A stretch of 5,575 bases of DNA from Methanoregulaceae archaeon (lineage in GTDB: Archaea > Halobacteriota > Methanomicrobia > Methanomicrobiales > Methanospirillaceae): positions 1-5,575 of the forward strand of contig JACTVF010000170.1 in assembly GCA_019695435.1 (NCBI GenBank), given 5' to 3'. The translations under genes were made by a program, and so were the position numbers. Positions 1 through 5,575 of the stretch are shown here, in pieces; the stretch's first letter is position 1, and each line of letters opens with the position of its first letter. The notes below the pieces were generated by a model, which had not been told where the DNA came from, searched no databases, and saw only the letters and a program-made list of their open reading frames with translations.

Positions 1-1636
1 TTCTGTTGCCCAAAAGAGCGGAATTTCCGGGAGCAGTGCTGCAGCAGTCCTCATCTCGGGAAGTGCCGTCATACTTCTCATAGTGGCCCTGATCCTCAAT
101 ATTGTTGCACTCTACTCCCTGAAGGTGGTATATACAAAAGCAGCCGCCGGTTTCACGATTGTCGCGGGTCTGGGGTTTCTTGTCGCAGATATTATCCAGT
201 ACGGCGTATTCCTGCATGGTGCCGCCGGGTGGTGCATCCCAATCGGGATTCCTGCGATCCTTGTCCTGGGCATCTGGGGATACCGTACGGATTTTGATGC
301 TGAAGATCTCCAGCAACCCGTGATGCCGGTCGCGTCCCGCAAAGAGGTACAGGAAACCGACACCTTCCGTTCTCGTTTCGGGAAGATCCTGCACACCCAG
401 GACATCATCAGCCTTGTCATTCTTTCGGTTCTGGTAAAAGCGGTTGTTTTTTTTGCCGGCATGGTGCCCAATATCTCCTTTACAGTCATTACGGGCGACC
501 TCACCCTGTATCACTGGTATGCAACCACCCCGTTCCTCGGGATATTCCCGTACGTGAACTATTACGTCCCCTACCCCCAGCTCTTTTTTGTGCCGGTGTT
601 TCTTGCGGTGATCCCGGTCCTCGGCATGCAAAACCCAGTCGATTACTTCTACTCGTTTTCGGCGCTCATGGTCCTGGTCGACACCGCGACCCTGATCTGT
701 GTCTATTCCCTCGCATGCAGGTTTTTCGGGAGAGAGAGGGCATTTCTCTCCGGCCTGCTGTATGTGACCGCCATTGCCGCCGCATATTTTGTCCCGATAG
801 AGTTTGACGCGGTCCCGACGTTTTTGATGGTCTTCTCGCTCTGGCTGTTTCTCTCCCGAAAAACGGTCGCATCGTATCTCTCCGCGACGGCAGCGACGCT
901 CACGAAATGGTTCCCGGCCTGCTGCTTCCCGTATTACCTGGTCTATGCCTATAAAAAAGGGCAGGATTCAGGCTCCCTCAAAAAATCAGTGGGCATATCT
1001 GTTCTTTTTGCCGTTGTGGTTATTGCGCCGTTCCTCATCCTGAATTCGTCCGGTTTCCTCAACACATACCAGACCCATTTTTCCCGGGCACCTGAGATCC
1101 ACAGCCTGATCTATTATCTGGATACGGTATCCTCATTTGTCTTTCACGTCAGCCCGTTTGATGCGTGGTCCCTTCCGATCCTTGTCATCGGGGAACTCGC
1201 CCTGCTCTGGTGGTACTTCCGGTACCTGGACAAAGAGCCGCTCACGCTGGTGTACCTTATTTTTATGAGTCTCTTTTTCTTTGTCCTCACAAACAAGGTT
1301 TTCAGCCCAAACTACCTCATCTGGCTCACGCCGTTTCTTGCCCTGATCCTGATGCAGTCCCCCCGGCGGATCCTCTTGTTCTATCTCGCACAGGTCATCG
1401 TCTATCTTGAAACACCGGTGCTTTTCAATATTGTCTATGCACCATTAACCTTCGGTGTCGATCCCCACTTATTATATACGGTTTTTGACCGCTCCCTTCC
1501 TTCGTTGTCGTTCATTTTTTACACGATCAAATTCGGGATATTTTTTGTCATATTCTGGGTGTGTTTCTGTGACCTGAAAAAGAACCACCAAGCACATGAC
1601 TCCACAGAACCTCCTGCCGCATGTCCGCAGGAATGA
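1..1636 (+). CDS. GT-C-type polytopic membrane glycosyltransferase (GT87/mannosyltransferase-like), 5' partial
   Basis: The frame is open from codon 2-4 to the TGA at 1634-1636, giving 544 visible residues. The GTG at 83 lies inside a hydrophobic stretch that starts upstream (AVLISGSAVILLIVALIL), so it is probably not the start and the gene is cut by the window edge. Counting from the Val at 83, three hydrophobic segments fall at about -10 to 12, 22-45 and 52-67. A charged linker follows at about 70-105, then some eight to ten further membrane segments up to residue 497 and a short polar tail. Features that fit lipid-linked-sugar-dependent GT-C enzymes are an acidic loop after the first helix of the core (GDLTLYHWY, Asp139), an aromatic/proline loop (PYVNYYVPYPQL), TLTKWFP near 273-278, and VFSPNYLIWLTPFLAL near 406-421. 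The expected role is transfer of a sugar from a polyprenyl-phosphate carrier to an extracytoplasmic glycan, lipid or protein. Donor and acceptor cannot be read from the sequence. The GT-C class is fairly secure; the exact family (GT87, GT39 or other) is not. Confidence 0.8.
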   Translation, partial: SVAQKSGISGSSAAAVLISGSAVILLIVALILNIVALYSLKVVYTKAAAGFTIVAGLGFLVADIIQYGVFLHGAAGWCIPIGIPAILVLGIWGYRTDFDAEDLQQPVMPVASRKEVQETDTFRSRFGKILHTQDIISLVILSVLVKAVVFFAGMVPNISFTVITGDLTLYHWYATTPFLGIFPYVNYYVPYPQLFFVPVFLAVIPVLGMQNPVDYFYSFSALMVLVDTATLICVYSLACRFFGRERAFLSGLLYVTAIAAAYFVPIEFDAVPTFLMVFSLWLFLSRKTVASYLSATAATLTKWFPACCFPYYLVYAYKKGQDSGSLKKSVGISVLFAVVVIAPFLILNSSGFLNTYQTHFSRAPEIHSLIYYLDTVSSFVFHVSPFDAWSLPILVIGELALLWWYFRYLDKEPLTLVYLIFMSLFFFVLTNKVFSPNYLIWLTPFLALILMQSPRRILLFYLAQVIVYLETPVLFNIVYAPLTFGVDPHLLYTVFDRSLPSLSFIFYTIKFGIFFVIFWVCFCDLKKNHQAHDSTEPPAACPQE

Positions 1637-1853
1637 CCCGTGCGTAACGCTTACCAGTCCAGGTCTTTTTGATCTGCCTTGAGGGGATGAAGGTTGGCGG
1701 TCTTCTATGATTTTATTGAGATGAATACGCATCAAGACCCCATGCGTCCTACCTGTGAGAGGGAAAGTGGACTCGTCAAATAATCTCTTCGTTCATGCCG
1801 GAAAGCAGGTTTTGTACATGAACGTCCTTGTGGTGTGAAAATGCTCCCGTCAA
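1637..1853. other. Convergent intergenic region with weak 3'-end signals
   Basis: This 217-bp gap lies between the stop codons of the convergent glycosyltransferase and kinase genes. A T5 run at 1666-1670 is a plausible poly-T termination signal for the plus-strand gene. Two small inverted repeats are visible: ACGCAT (1727-1732) with ATGCGT (1742-1747), loop 9 nt, and CGTTCATG (1790-1797) with CATGAACG (1817-1824), loop 19 nt. I see no RNA gene and no convincing small protein here. Longer open frames entering the region from the right are antisense to the glycosyltransferase. Confidence 0.5.
1790..1824. terminator. Possible 3'-end hairpin between convergent genes
   Basis: There is a perfect 8-bp inverted repeat, CGTTCATG...CATGAACG, with a 19-nt loop, lying 30-64 nt beyond the kinase stop. 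No long T-run follows on either strand (only short ones such as TTTTG in the loop), so it could equally be an RNA-stabilising 3' structure or chance. Confidence 0.25.
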
Positions 1854-4520
1854 TTACTCCTTCATCGGCTTGGCAAACCGGCACGCTTCCTTTGGCACCA
1901 CCACCTCGAACCGCGCCCCCCTGCCCGGCTCTCCGGTCTCTTTGATCGTGATACCGGTAATGTCGAGAATCTCCCGGGCAAGGGCTAAACCAAGCCCGGT
2001 GTTCTTCCCAAACCCCCGATCGAATATCCGCTCTTTCTCCTCAGTGACTACACCATTGCCATCGTCTTCACATACAATGAGCCCAACTTCGTTGCGTGCC
2101 TCAAAAGAGAACCGGATTGTCGTGATCCTGCCCCCATGCCGCAGAGCATTATCTATCAGGTTGAAAAAGACCTTGGCAATCAGCGGATCGGCGAACACTT
2201 CAAGGTTGGCAGGAAGGTCGTTTTTGAGCGTGACCTGTCCGAGCGTGGCATTCTTTCCCACACTATTCACGAGAGCCTGAAGATCCTGCCAGACTGCAGC
2301 ATGGACACCGATCTTCTCGTATTCTTTGGTGAACCGGATCATGGCGGTGATCTGGCTGCTTGCCTCCATGAGACGGGAGAAATAGTTTTCAACCGAGGGA
2401 TCGGGCATTTTTATGCGTAACAGTTCGGCAAACCCGTTCAGTACCTGAAGCTGGTTGTTGATGTCATGGCGGGTGATGCTTGAAAGAAGGTTGAGCTGCT
2501 TGTTTGCCCGCAGGATCGCATCCTCCATGCGTTTCCGGTCGGTGATATCCTTCATCGAGATGAGGATGGCAGGAGAATTCTGGAACTGGATTCGCTTCCC
2601 GATGCTCTCAACCCAGATCCGCCGGCCGGTGGCAGTGATGGCCCGGTAATTCATGGGATAACTATCGATCCCCTGTGCAACCTGGCTGAAGTCGTGGAGA
2701 ACCTGGGATCGTGATTCAGGAGCAATATACTCCATGACGTTTGTCATACCAGACCGATGAGATTCGCCCCCCGCATCGAAAATATTCGCCAGCGCCCGGT
2801 TACCAAAGAGAATCTCGCCGGTCAAGGCAACAATCAGGATGCCGTCCAGTGAATTCTCGACGACCGTCCGGAATTTCTCCTCGCTCTCCCGCATGGCATC
2901 TTCCGTCCGTTTCCTGTCGGTGATATCCCGGACCACCCCTACCATCACCCGTTTTCCCTGGAGACTGACGACATGGTTATTGATCTCGACAGGAACAATG
3001 GTTCCGTCCTTTCTCCGGTGCTCGGTCTCGAAAATGGCATGGCCGGTCGTGGATAATTCACCGATGATATCTGTGAAAGGCCGGCTATGGTATCCGGTGG
3101 CAAAATCGAGAGGGCCCTGAGCCAGCAGTTCTTCGCGGGTATACTGCAGCATACGGCAGGCGAATTCATTTACTTCTATAAATTTTCCGGGCTTCCCATC
3201 CGGTGTAATCTCGTTGATGTGGAGTCCATCATGTATCGTGTCAAAGATGCCCCGGAACTTTTCCTCGCTCTCCCGCAGTGCCTCCTCCGCCCGTTTATAT
3301 TCACTGATATCCTCGTAGGTTCCCAGGATGCCGATAATTGTCCCGCCTGGATCCCGCAGCGGGATTTTGCTGGTCCGCAGCCAGATCCGTTTCCCGTCCG
3401 CTCCGGTCTGGGGCTCCTCGTACCCGATTTTCGGTATACCGGTATCGATAACCTTCCGGTCATCGGTACGGTACATCTCAGCCTGCTCCCTCCATGCCAA
3501 ATCGAAATCTGTCTTCCCGATCAGGTCAGCGGGAGCTGATAACCCGGCGTCGCGGGCAAAGGGTTCGTTGCTTCCCTTGAACCGGAGATCCACATCCTTC
3601 CAGAATACCCGGACCGGAACGGTATTGAGCACCTCAGCAAGCATCTGCTGTGATTCAGCGGTCCGCTTCTGCAGGGCGACCATACTGTCAAACTGCCCAC
3701 GGAGTTCTTCTCCCTGTGCGGTGATCAGCTCGTATGCCCCCCGGAGTTCTGTCTCGGACTTCTTGCGTTCAGTGATGTCGGTGGAGACCCCGAGCACGGC
3801 CTGCTGGTTGTTGCCAAGCGTGGTGATAGGGACCTTGATTGTCTGGAGGATGTGGTGATTCCCGGATGCATCGGTAAAGGGCTCCTCCGGGATAACCTTG
3901 GTTATTCCCGTTGTCATGACTTCGCGGTTGTCATCGAGCATTTGCCGGAGTTCCGTGGTGTTCCCGTGGAACCGGGCCTGAGGTTTTCCCACGATTTCGG
4001 CCACAGTTGTGTTGTAATACCGGGCGACCGCCCGGTTTACGAGAAGAAAATTCCCGTCACGGTCATTCGCAAAGATCATGTGAGGGACCAGATCGATGAT
4101 CTGCCTGAGCTGGGCCTCGTTCTGTCTGAGCGATTCCTCCGCACGCCTTTTCAGGACCGCATAACGAATCTTGTTTGAAAGCTCGGCAAACTGGCTCTGG
4201 GGCTCCCCGCCTTTCTGGAGATAGAAATCAGCTCCCTCATTCAGGGCCTGGATAACGACATCCTCACGACCCCGCCCGGTAAAAAGAATAAACGGGAGAA
4301 TATTTCCCGTAGTCCTTACCTCTTTTAAAAATTCGATACCATTCATTCCTGGCATCTGGTAATCAGAAATGACGGCATCGTACGGCGTTGAACTCAGCAG
4401 AGTAAGGGCGGCCGGGGCAGAGGTGATCGTGTCAACGATGAACTGCCCGCTCTTTTCAAGAAAGATTTTGCCGATCTCAAGCATGTCGGGTTCATCATCA
4501 ACATACAAAATGGAAATCAT
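1854..4520 (-). CDS. Hybrid sensor histidine kinase: receiver - PAS x4 - HisKA/HATPase
   Basis: This is an 888-residue soluble signalling protein with no membrane segment. Domains in order: receiver (1-120) with acidic pocket VDDEP (Asp8, Asp9), phospho-acceptor Asp53 in ISDYQMPG, Thr81 and Lys103; PAS1 about 131-252; a helical linker about 251-292, probably coiled coil; PAS2 about 294-408, with the VFWKD and KTDFD motifs of a known PAS subtype; PAS3 about 417-537; PAS4 about 547-665; and the kinase core. The H-box is SITRHDINNQ with His685, the N-box is NLIDNALRHGG (Asn787, Asn791), G1 is EDDGNG (819-823), and G2 is TGLGLALA (841-848), so all catalytic elements look intact. The ATG at 4520 fits because the receiver's first strand follows at once and an in-frame TGA lies nine nt upstream of it. 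No clear Shine-Dalgarno sequence is seen. The receiver at the front suggests that the kinase itself is controlled by phosphotransfer from another kinase; PAS ligands are unknown. No DNA-binding output is present, so it must pass the signal to a partner not seen here. The C-terminus converges on the glycosyltransferase gene. Confidence 0.95.
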   Translation of the reverse strand: MISILYVDDEPDMLEIGKIFLEKSGQFIVDTITSAPAALTLLSSTPYDAVISDYQMPGMNGIEFLKEVRTTGNILPFILFTGRGREDVVIQALNEGADFYLQKGGEPQSQFAELSNKIRYAVLKRRAEESLRQNEAQLRQIIDLVPHMIFANDRDGNFLLVNRAVARYYNTTVAEIVGKPQARFHGNTTELRQMLDDNREVMTTGITKVIPEEPFTDASGNHHILQTIKVPITTLGNNQQAVLGVSTDITERKKSETELRGAYELITAQGEELRGQFDSMVALQKRTAESQQMLAEVLNTVPVRVFWKDVDLRFKGSNEPFARDAGLSAPADLIGKTDFDLAWREQAEMYRTDDRKVIDTGIPKIGYEEPQTGADGKRIWLRTSKIPLRDPGGTIIGILGTYEDISEYKRAEEALRESEEKFRGIFDTIHDGLHINEITPDGKPGKFIEVNEFACRMLQYTREELLAQGPLDFATGYHSRPFTDIIGELSTTGHAIFETEHRRKDGTIVPVEINNHVVSLQGKRVMVGVVRDITDRKRTEDAMRESEEKFRTVVENSLDGILIVALTGEILFGNRALANIFDAGGESHRSGMTNVMEYIAPESRSQVLHDFSQVAQGIDSYPMNYRAITATGRRIWVESIGKRIQFQNSPAILISMKDITDRKRMEDAILRANKQLNLLSSITRHDINNQLQVLNGFAELLRIKMPDPSVENYFSRLMEASSQITAMIRFTKEYEKIGVHAAVWQDLQALVNSVGKNATLGQVTLKNDLPANLEVFADPLIAKVFFNLIDNALRHGGRITTIRFSFEARNEVGLIVCEDDGNGVVTEEKERIFDRGFGKNTGLGLALAREILDITGITIKETGEPGRGARFEVVVPKEACRFAKPMKE
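2868..3315 (-). repeat. Diverged DNA repeat marking PAS-module duplication
   Basis: Two 64-bp stretches, 2868-2931 and 3252-3315, align without gaps with about 49 of 64 identical bases by hand count, including a 16-base identical core (TCCTCGCTCTCCCGCA). They encode the linker at the PAS-PAS junctions (...ITDRKR...ESEEKFR...). They lie 384 bp apart, exactly 128 codons, which is one PAS module. A weaker third copy of the linker is at about 2520-2560. Confidence 0.6.
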
Positions 4521-4556
4521 TTCAATTCATGACCGGTTCGTTTGTCATTTCAATTC
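4517..4556 (-). repeat. 12-bp direct repeat at the kinase start
   Basis: TCATTTCAATTC occurs at 4517-4528 and again at 4545-4556, start to start 28 bp. Read on the minus strand each copy is GAATTGAAATGA, so each contains an ATG in the same context. The downstream copy supplies the kinase start at 4520. The upstream ATG (4548) opens an eight-codon frame, MTNEPVMN, whose TGA ends one base before the kinase ATG. Confidence 0.55.
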
Positions 4557-4558
4557 TT

Positions 4559-4566
4559 TCTTAAAA
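4559..4566 (-). promoter_or_regulatory. Candidate archaeal TATA box for the kinase gene
   Basis: The minus strand reads TTTTAAGA here, about 40 nt before the kinase ATG. Archaeal transcription usually starts about 25 nt beyond the TATA centre, which predicts a start near 4537 and a leader of about 17 nt. This is a sequence-only guess; the purine-rich BRE that should precede it is not obvious. Confidence 0.3.
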
Positions 4567-4726
4567 CCTGAAGAACCTTAGTACATCCCATTCAAACCGT
4601 ACAAGATGACAGGAGCTCGGCAGGAGGCATCGGATGCTCTGATGGGACATAATGAAGATAATATCATAGGTAGTCTTCAATGCCGGGTAACCCCATGTCT
4701 TTTCGTTGCAACAGGATACCCCCCTG

Positions 4727-4757
4727 AAAAACGGAAGCCGGGATCCGGCACTTTTTT
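4727..4757. terminator. Bidirectional terminator-like hairpin
   Basis: GCCGG (4737-4741) and CCGGC (4745-4749) form a 5-bp all-GC stem with a 3-nt loop. An A5 run (4727-4731) lies on one side and a T6 run (4752-4757) on the other. Minus-strand transcripts leaving the PAS gene, whose stop is about 98 nt away, would therefore meet a hairpin then U5; plus-strand transcripts would meet a hairpin then U6. Archaea usually terminate at U-runs and need no hairpin, so the U-tracts alone may be the working signal. Confidence 0.45.
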
Positions 4758-4846
4758 CCTCCCCGCTTTTTCCCGGTGCCCGTCAGCGGTCTGGATGGAA
4801 CGAGGAGACGATCACTGAAGGACAAACAATTCCCACCCTGGTGCCG

Positions 4847-5368
4847 TTATACCGCAGAAGTTTCTGGCGTACTGGCAGCGACAGGCTCGATCCTGACCAG
4901 GACAATGGATCCGGCCTTCCTGGTAGAGATGAGAAGATCGATCGGCCGGGTCTGATCCGGATCTCCCTGCTGGAGTACGGCGGGACACCGATCGACCGGC
5001 TCACCGGTCTCATACGTTGTGCGGACAGCGTTCCGGATCACACAACCGGAACACATGACCGTTCTTCCGCATCCGCCGGGCTGCCCCGGGTGAGTGCATC
5101 TGAGGGAATTGGCGGTGAAAATGCCAAGGATCGGGTCGAGTGACCTGCCGATAAACATGACTGCATCTAAGTTTGTATCATGAACCCGTGCATCCTCGTT
5201 GACAAGGATCACCGGTGCATCGAGCATGTCAAGATATCGGGCAATATCTACACCCACCTTTGAAAGAACACGCCGGGAGCAATCGTTACAGATGCCATGG
5301 CTGATCGCTTCCCCGGGTGAATCACCCGGGTTTATCACGGTATGACAATAGGCACAGACTCGCTTCAT
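4847..5368 (-). CDS. Cysteine-rich PAS-domain protein with N-terminal CxxC pairs
   Basis: This is a 173-residue soluble protein. The N-terminal 30 residues carry two CxxC pairs (Cys5/Cys8 in CAYC, Cys27/Cys30 in CNDC), spaced like a zinc ribbon or small metal-binding knuckle. Residues 45-165 resemble a PAS fold: APVILVNEDARVHDTNLDAVMFIGRS is the usual PAS opening strand-helix pattern. A second cysteine group sits inside it: Cys91, Cys100, Cys106 and Cys109 (GGCGRTVMCSGCVIRNAV), plus Cys128. PAS domains with this CG-x-T/S-x-x-C-x-x-C pattern recur in prokaryotic signalling proteins; the bound cofactor is unknown to me. There is no kinase, DNA-binding or membrane part, so it is probably a sensor or adaptor acting on a partner. 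The ATG at 5368 is preferred: the frame extends upstream to a TTG at 5440, but the first cysteine motif follows this ATG, and a purine-rich AGAGATG precedes it. With the TTG start, an extra CFYC pair would be added, so the longer form is not excluded. The stop is TAA. The kinase gene follows downstream on the same strand after 326 bp. Confidence 0.85.
   Translation of the reverse strand: MKRVCAYCHTVINPGDSPGEAISHGICNDCSRRVLSKVGVDIARYLDMLDAPVILVNEDARVHDTNLDAVMFIGRSLDPILGIFTANSLRCTHPGQPGGCGRTVMCSGCVIRNAVRTTYETGEPVDRCPAVLQQGDPDQTRPIDLLISTRKAGSIVLVRIEPVAASTPETSAV
5312..5330. repeat. 19-bp perfect palindrome inside the PAS gene
   Basis: CCCGGGTGAATCACCCGGG consists of 9-bp perfect arms around one central base. 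It lies 38-56 nt inside the coding region from the ATG at 5368 and encodes the Pro-Gly-Asp-Ser-Pro-Gly turn between the two CxxC pairs. It may be an operator, an RNA hairpin early in the message, or a consequence of the repeated Pro-Gly codons. Confidence 0.6.
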
Positions 5369-5402
5369 TTGCACATCTCTGTGAACATGGTCATACCGGC
5401 GG

Positions 5403-5410
5403 CAATAAAA
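5403..5410 (-). promoter_or_regulatory. Candidate TATA box for the cysteine-rich PAS gene
   Basis: The minus strand reads TTTTATTG about 39 nt before the ATG at 5368. This would place a transcription start near 5381 and a leader of roughly 13 nt. If it is correct, the longer TTG-start form of the protein (5440) would not be made from this promoter. Confidence 0.3.
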
Positions 5411-5486
5411 GCACAAGGATTTTGGAAAAAAATACCACAAATTTTTCCATGATCTGCACGAAGACGCAAAAAGAGACGCCCATATA

Positions 5487-5575
5487 GTGGACTCAAAAGG
5501 AACCGCAGGTATTCATGCGGGAATCAATCCCCCGGACGAAGATCCGGAAAATGAGCGTGAAATGATGGCAAAAAT
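5487..5575 (+). CDS. Possible start of an unidentified gene, 3' partial
   Basis: A GTG at 5487 opens a frame with no stop to the window edge (29 complete codons), starting MDSKGTAGIHAGINPPDEDP and continuing with an acidic stretch up to Met-Met-Ala-Lys. The composition is protein-like, and the two other plus frames are closed by stops. The frame is also open upstream to 5409, after a TAA at 5406-5408, and its translation there (HKDFGKKYHKFFHDLHEDAK) looks plausible as protein, but no ATG, GTG or TTG precedes 5487. Alternative starts are the paired ATGs at 5562 and 5565, preceded by GAGCGTGA, with CATATAG at 5481-5487 as a possible TATA box. I recognise no family. If real, it is divergent from the cysteine-rich PAS gene. 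Confidence 0.35.
   Translation, partial: MDSKGTAGIHAGINPPDEDPENEREMMAK

Larger units (their letters stand above)
4521..4846. other. Gene-free interval between the two minus-strand signalling genes
   Basis: These 326 bp separate the stop of the cysteine-rich PAS gene from the kinase start. No open frame here looks like a protein: those on the plus strand continue into antisense of the PAS gene, and those on the minus strand are under 30 codons with no family resemblance. Visible structure comprises the terminator-like hairpin at 4727-4757, an adjoining polypurine stretch on the minus strand with two A-runs (4752-4757 and 4767-4771 in plus coordinates), the candidate TATA box and the 12-bp repeat near the kinase. 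Confidence 0.6.

Noticed and set aside
83..85. GTG as the start of the glycosyltransferase
   Set aside because: It lies inside a continuous hydrophobic segment whose codons run in frame to the left edge, and no ribosome-binding sequence precedes it.
1472..1735. 87-codon minus-strand open frame in the convergent gap
   Set aside because: More than half is antisense to the C-terminus of the glycosyltransferase, and the translation is basic and family-less.
3087..3539. 150-codon plus-strand open frame opposite PAS2/PAS3
   Set aside because: It is antisense to intact kinase coding sequence, with no recognisable motif and no start signal.
3328..3858. 176-codon plus-strand open frame
   Set aside because: It lies wholly antisense to the kinase PAS region. 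Its Ser/Arg/Pro-rich translation is typical of a shadow frame in GC-rich coding DNA.
4572..4665. Two minus-strand ORFs of about 29 codons before the kinase
   Set aside because: Both are very short, lack a Shine-Dalgarno sequence and family resemblance, and overlap each other in different frames, so chance is likelier.
4706..5143. 145-codon plus-strand open frame
   Set aside because: Most of it is antisense to the cysteine-rich PAS gene, its translation is low-complexity and family-less, and it crosses the terminator-like hairpin.
1..5575. CRISPR array, tRNA/rRNA, insertion sequence or attachment site
   Set aside because: No regularly spaced repeats, cloverleaf, terminal inverted repeats or transposase frames were seen on either strand.

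Overview
The window looks like the chromosome of a methanogenic archaeon, most likely of the order Methanomicrobiales (Methanoregula-like). This is inferred from three things: the GC-moderate coding style, the absence of strong bacterial-type promoters, and a soluble receiver/multi-PAS histidine kinase whose H-box reads 'TRHDINNQLQVLNGF', a form typical of those methanogens. No database search was possible.

Layout: (1) Positions 1-1636, plus strand, hold the 3' part of a gene for a polytopic GT-C-type membrane glycosyltransferase; its reading frame is open to the left edge, so the true start is outside. (2) Positions 1637-1853 are a short convergent gap with weak hairpins and T-tracts. (3) Positions 4520 down to 1854, minus strand, encode an 888-residue cytoplasmic hybrid kinase with the order receiver - four PAS - histidine kinase/ATPase. 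(4) Positions 4521-4846 hold no convincing gene. They contain the likely kinase promoter, a 12-bp direct repeat around the kinase start, and a GC hairpin bracketed by an A-run and a T-run, which resembles a bidirectional terminator. (5) Positions 5368 down to 4847, minus strand, encode a 173-residue cysteine-rich protein: two N-terminal CxxC pairs, then a PAS-like domain carrying a second cysteine cluster. (6) Positions 5369-5575 are a divergent upstream region followed by a possible gene start on the plus strand that runs off the right edge.

How they may work together (inference): the cysteine-rich PAS protein and the kinase lie on the same strand, in that order, and both look like intracellular sensors. 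The small protein has no output domain. The kinase has a receiver at its N-terminus and no DNA-binding output. They could therefore belong to one redox- or metal-responsive signalling route, but the 326-bp gap with a terminator-like element and a separate candidate promoter argues for independent transcription. The glycosyltransferase converges on the kinase gene and need not be functionally linked to it.

The most interesting items are the double cysteine-cluster PAS protein, the 19-bp perfect palindrome inside its 5' coding region, and the tiny upstream ORFs that end at the start codons of both minus-strand genes.
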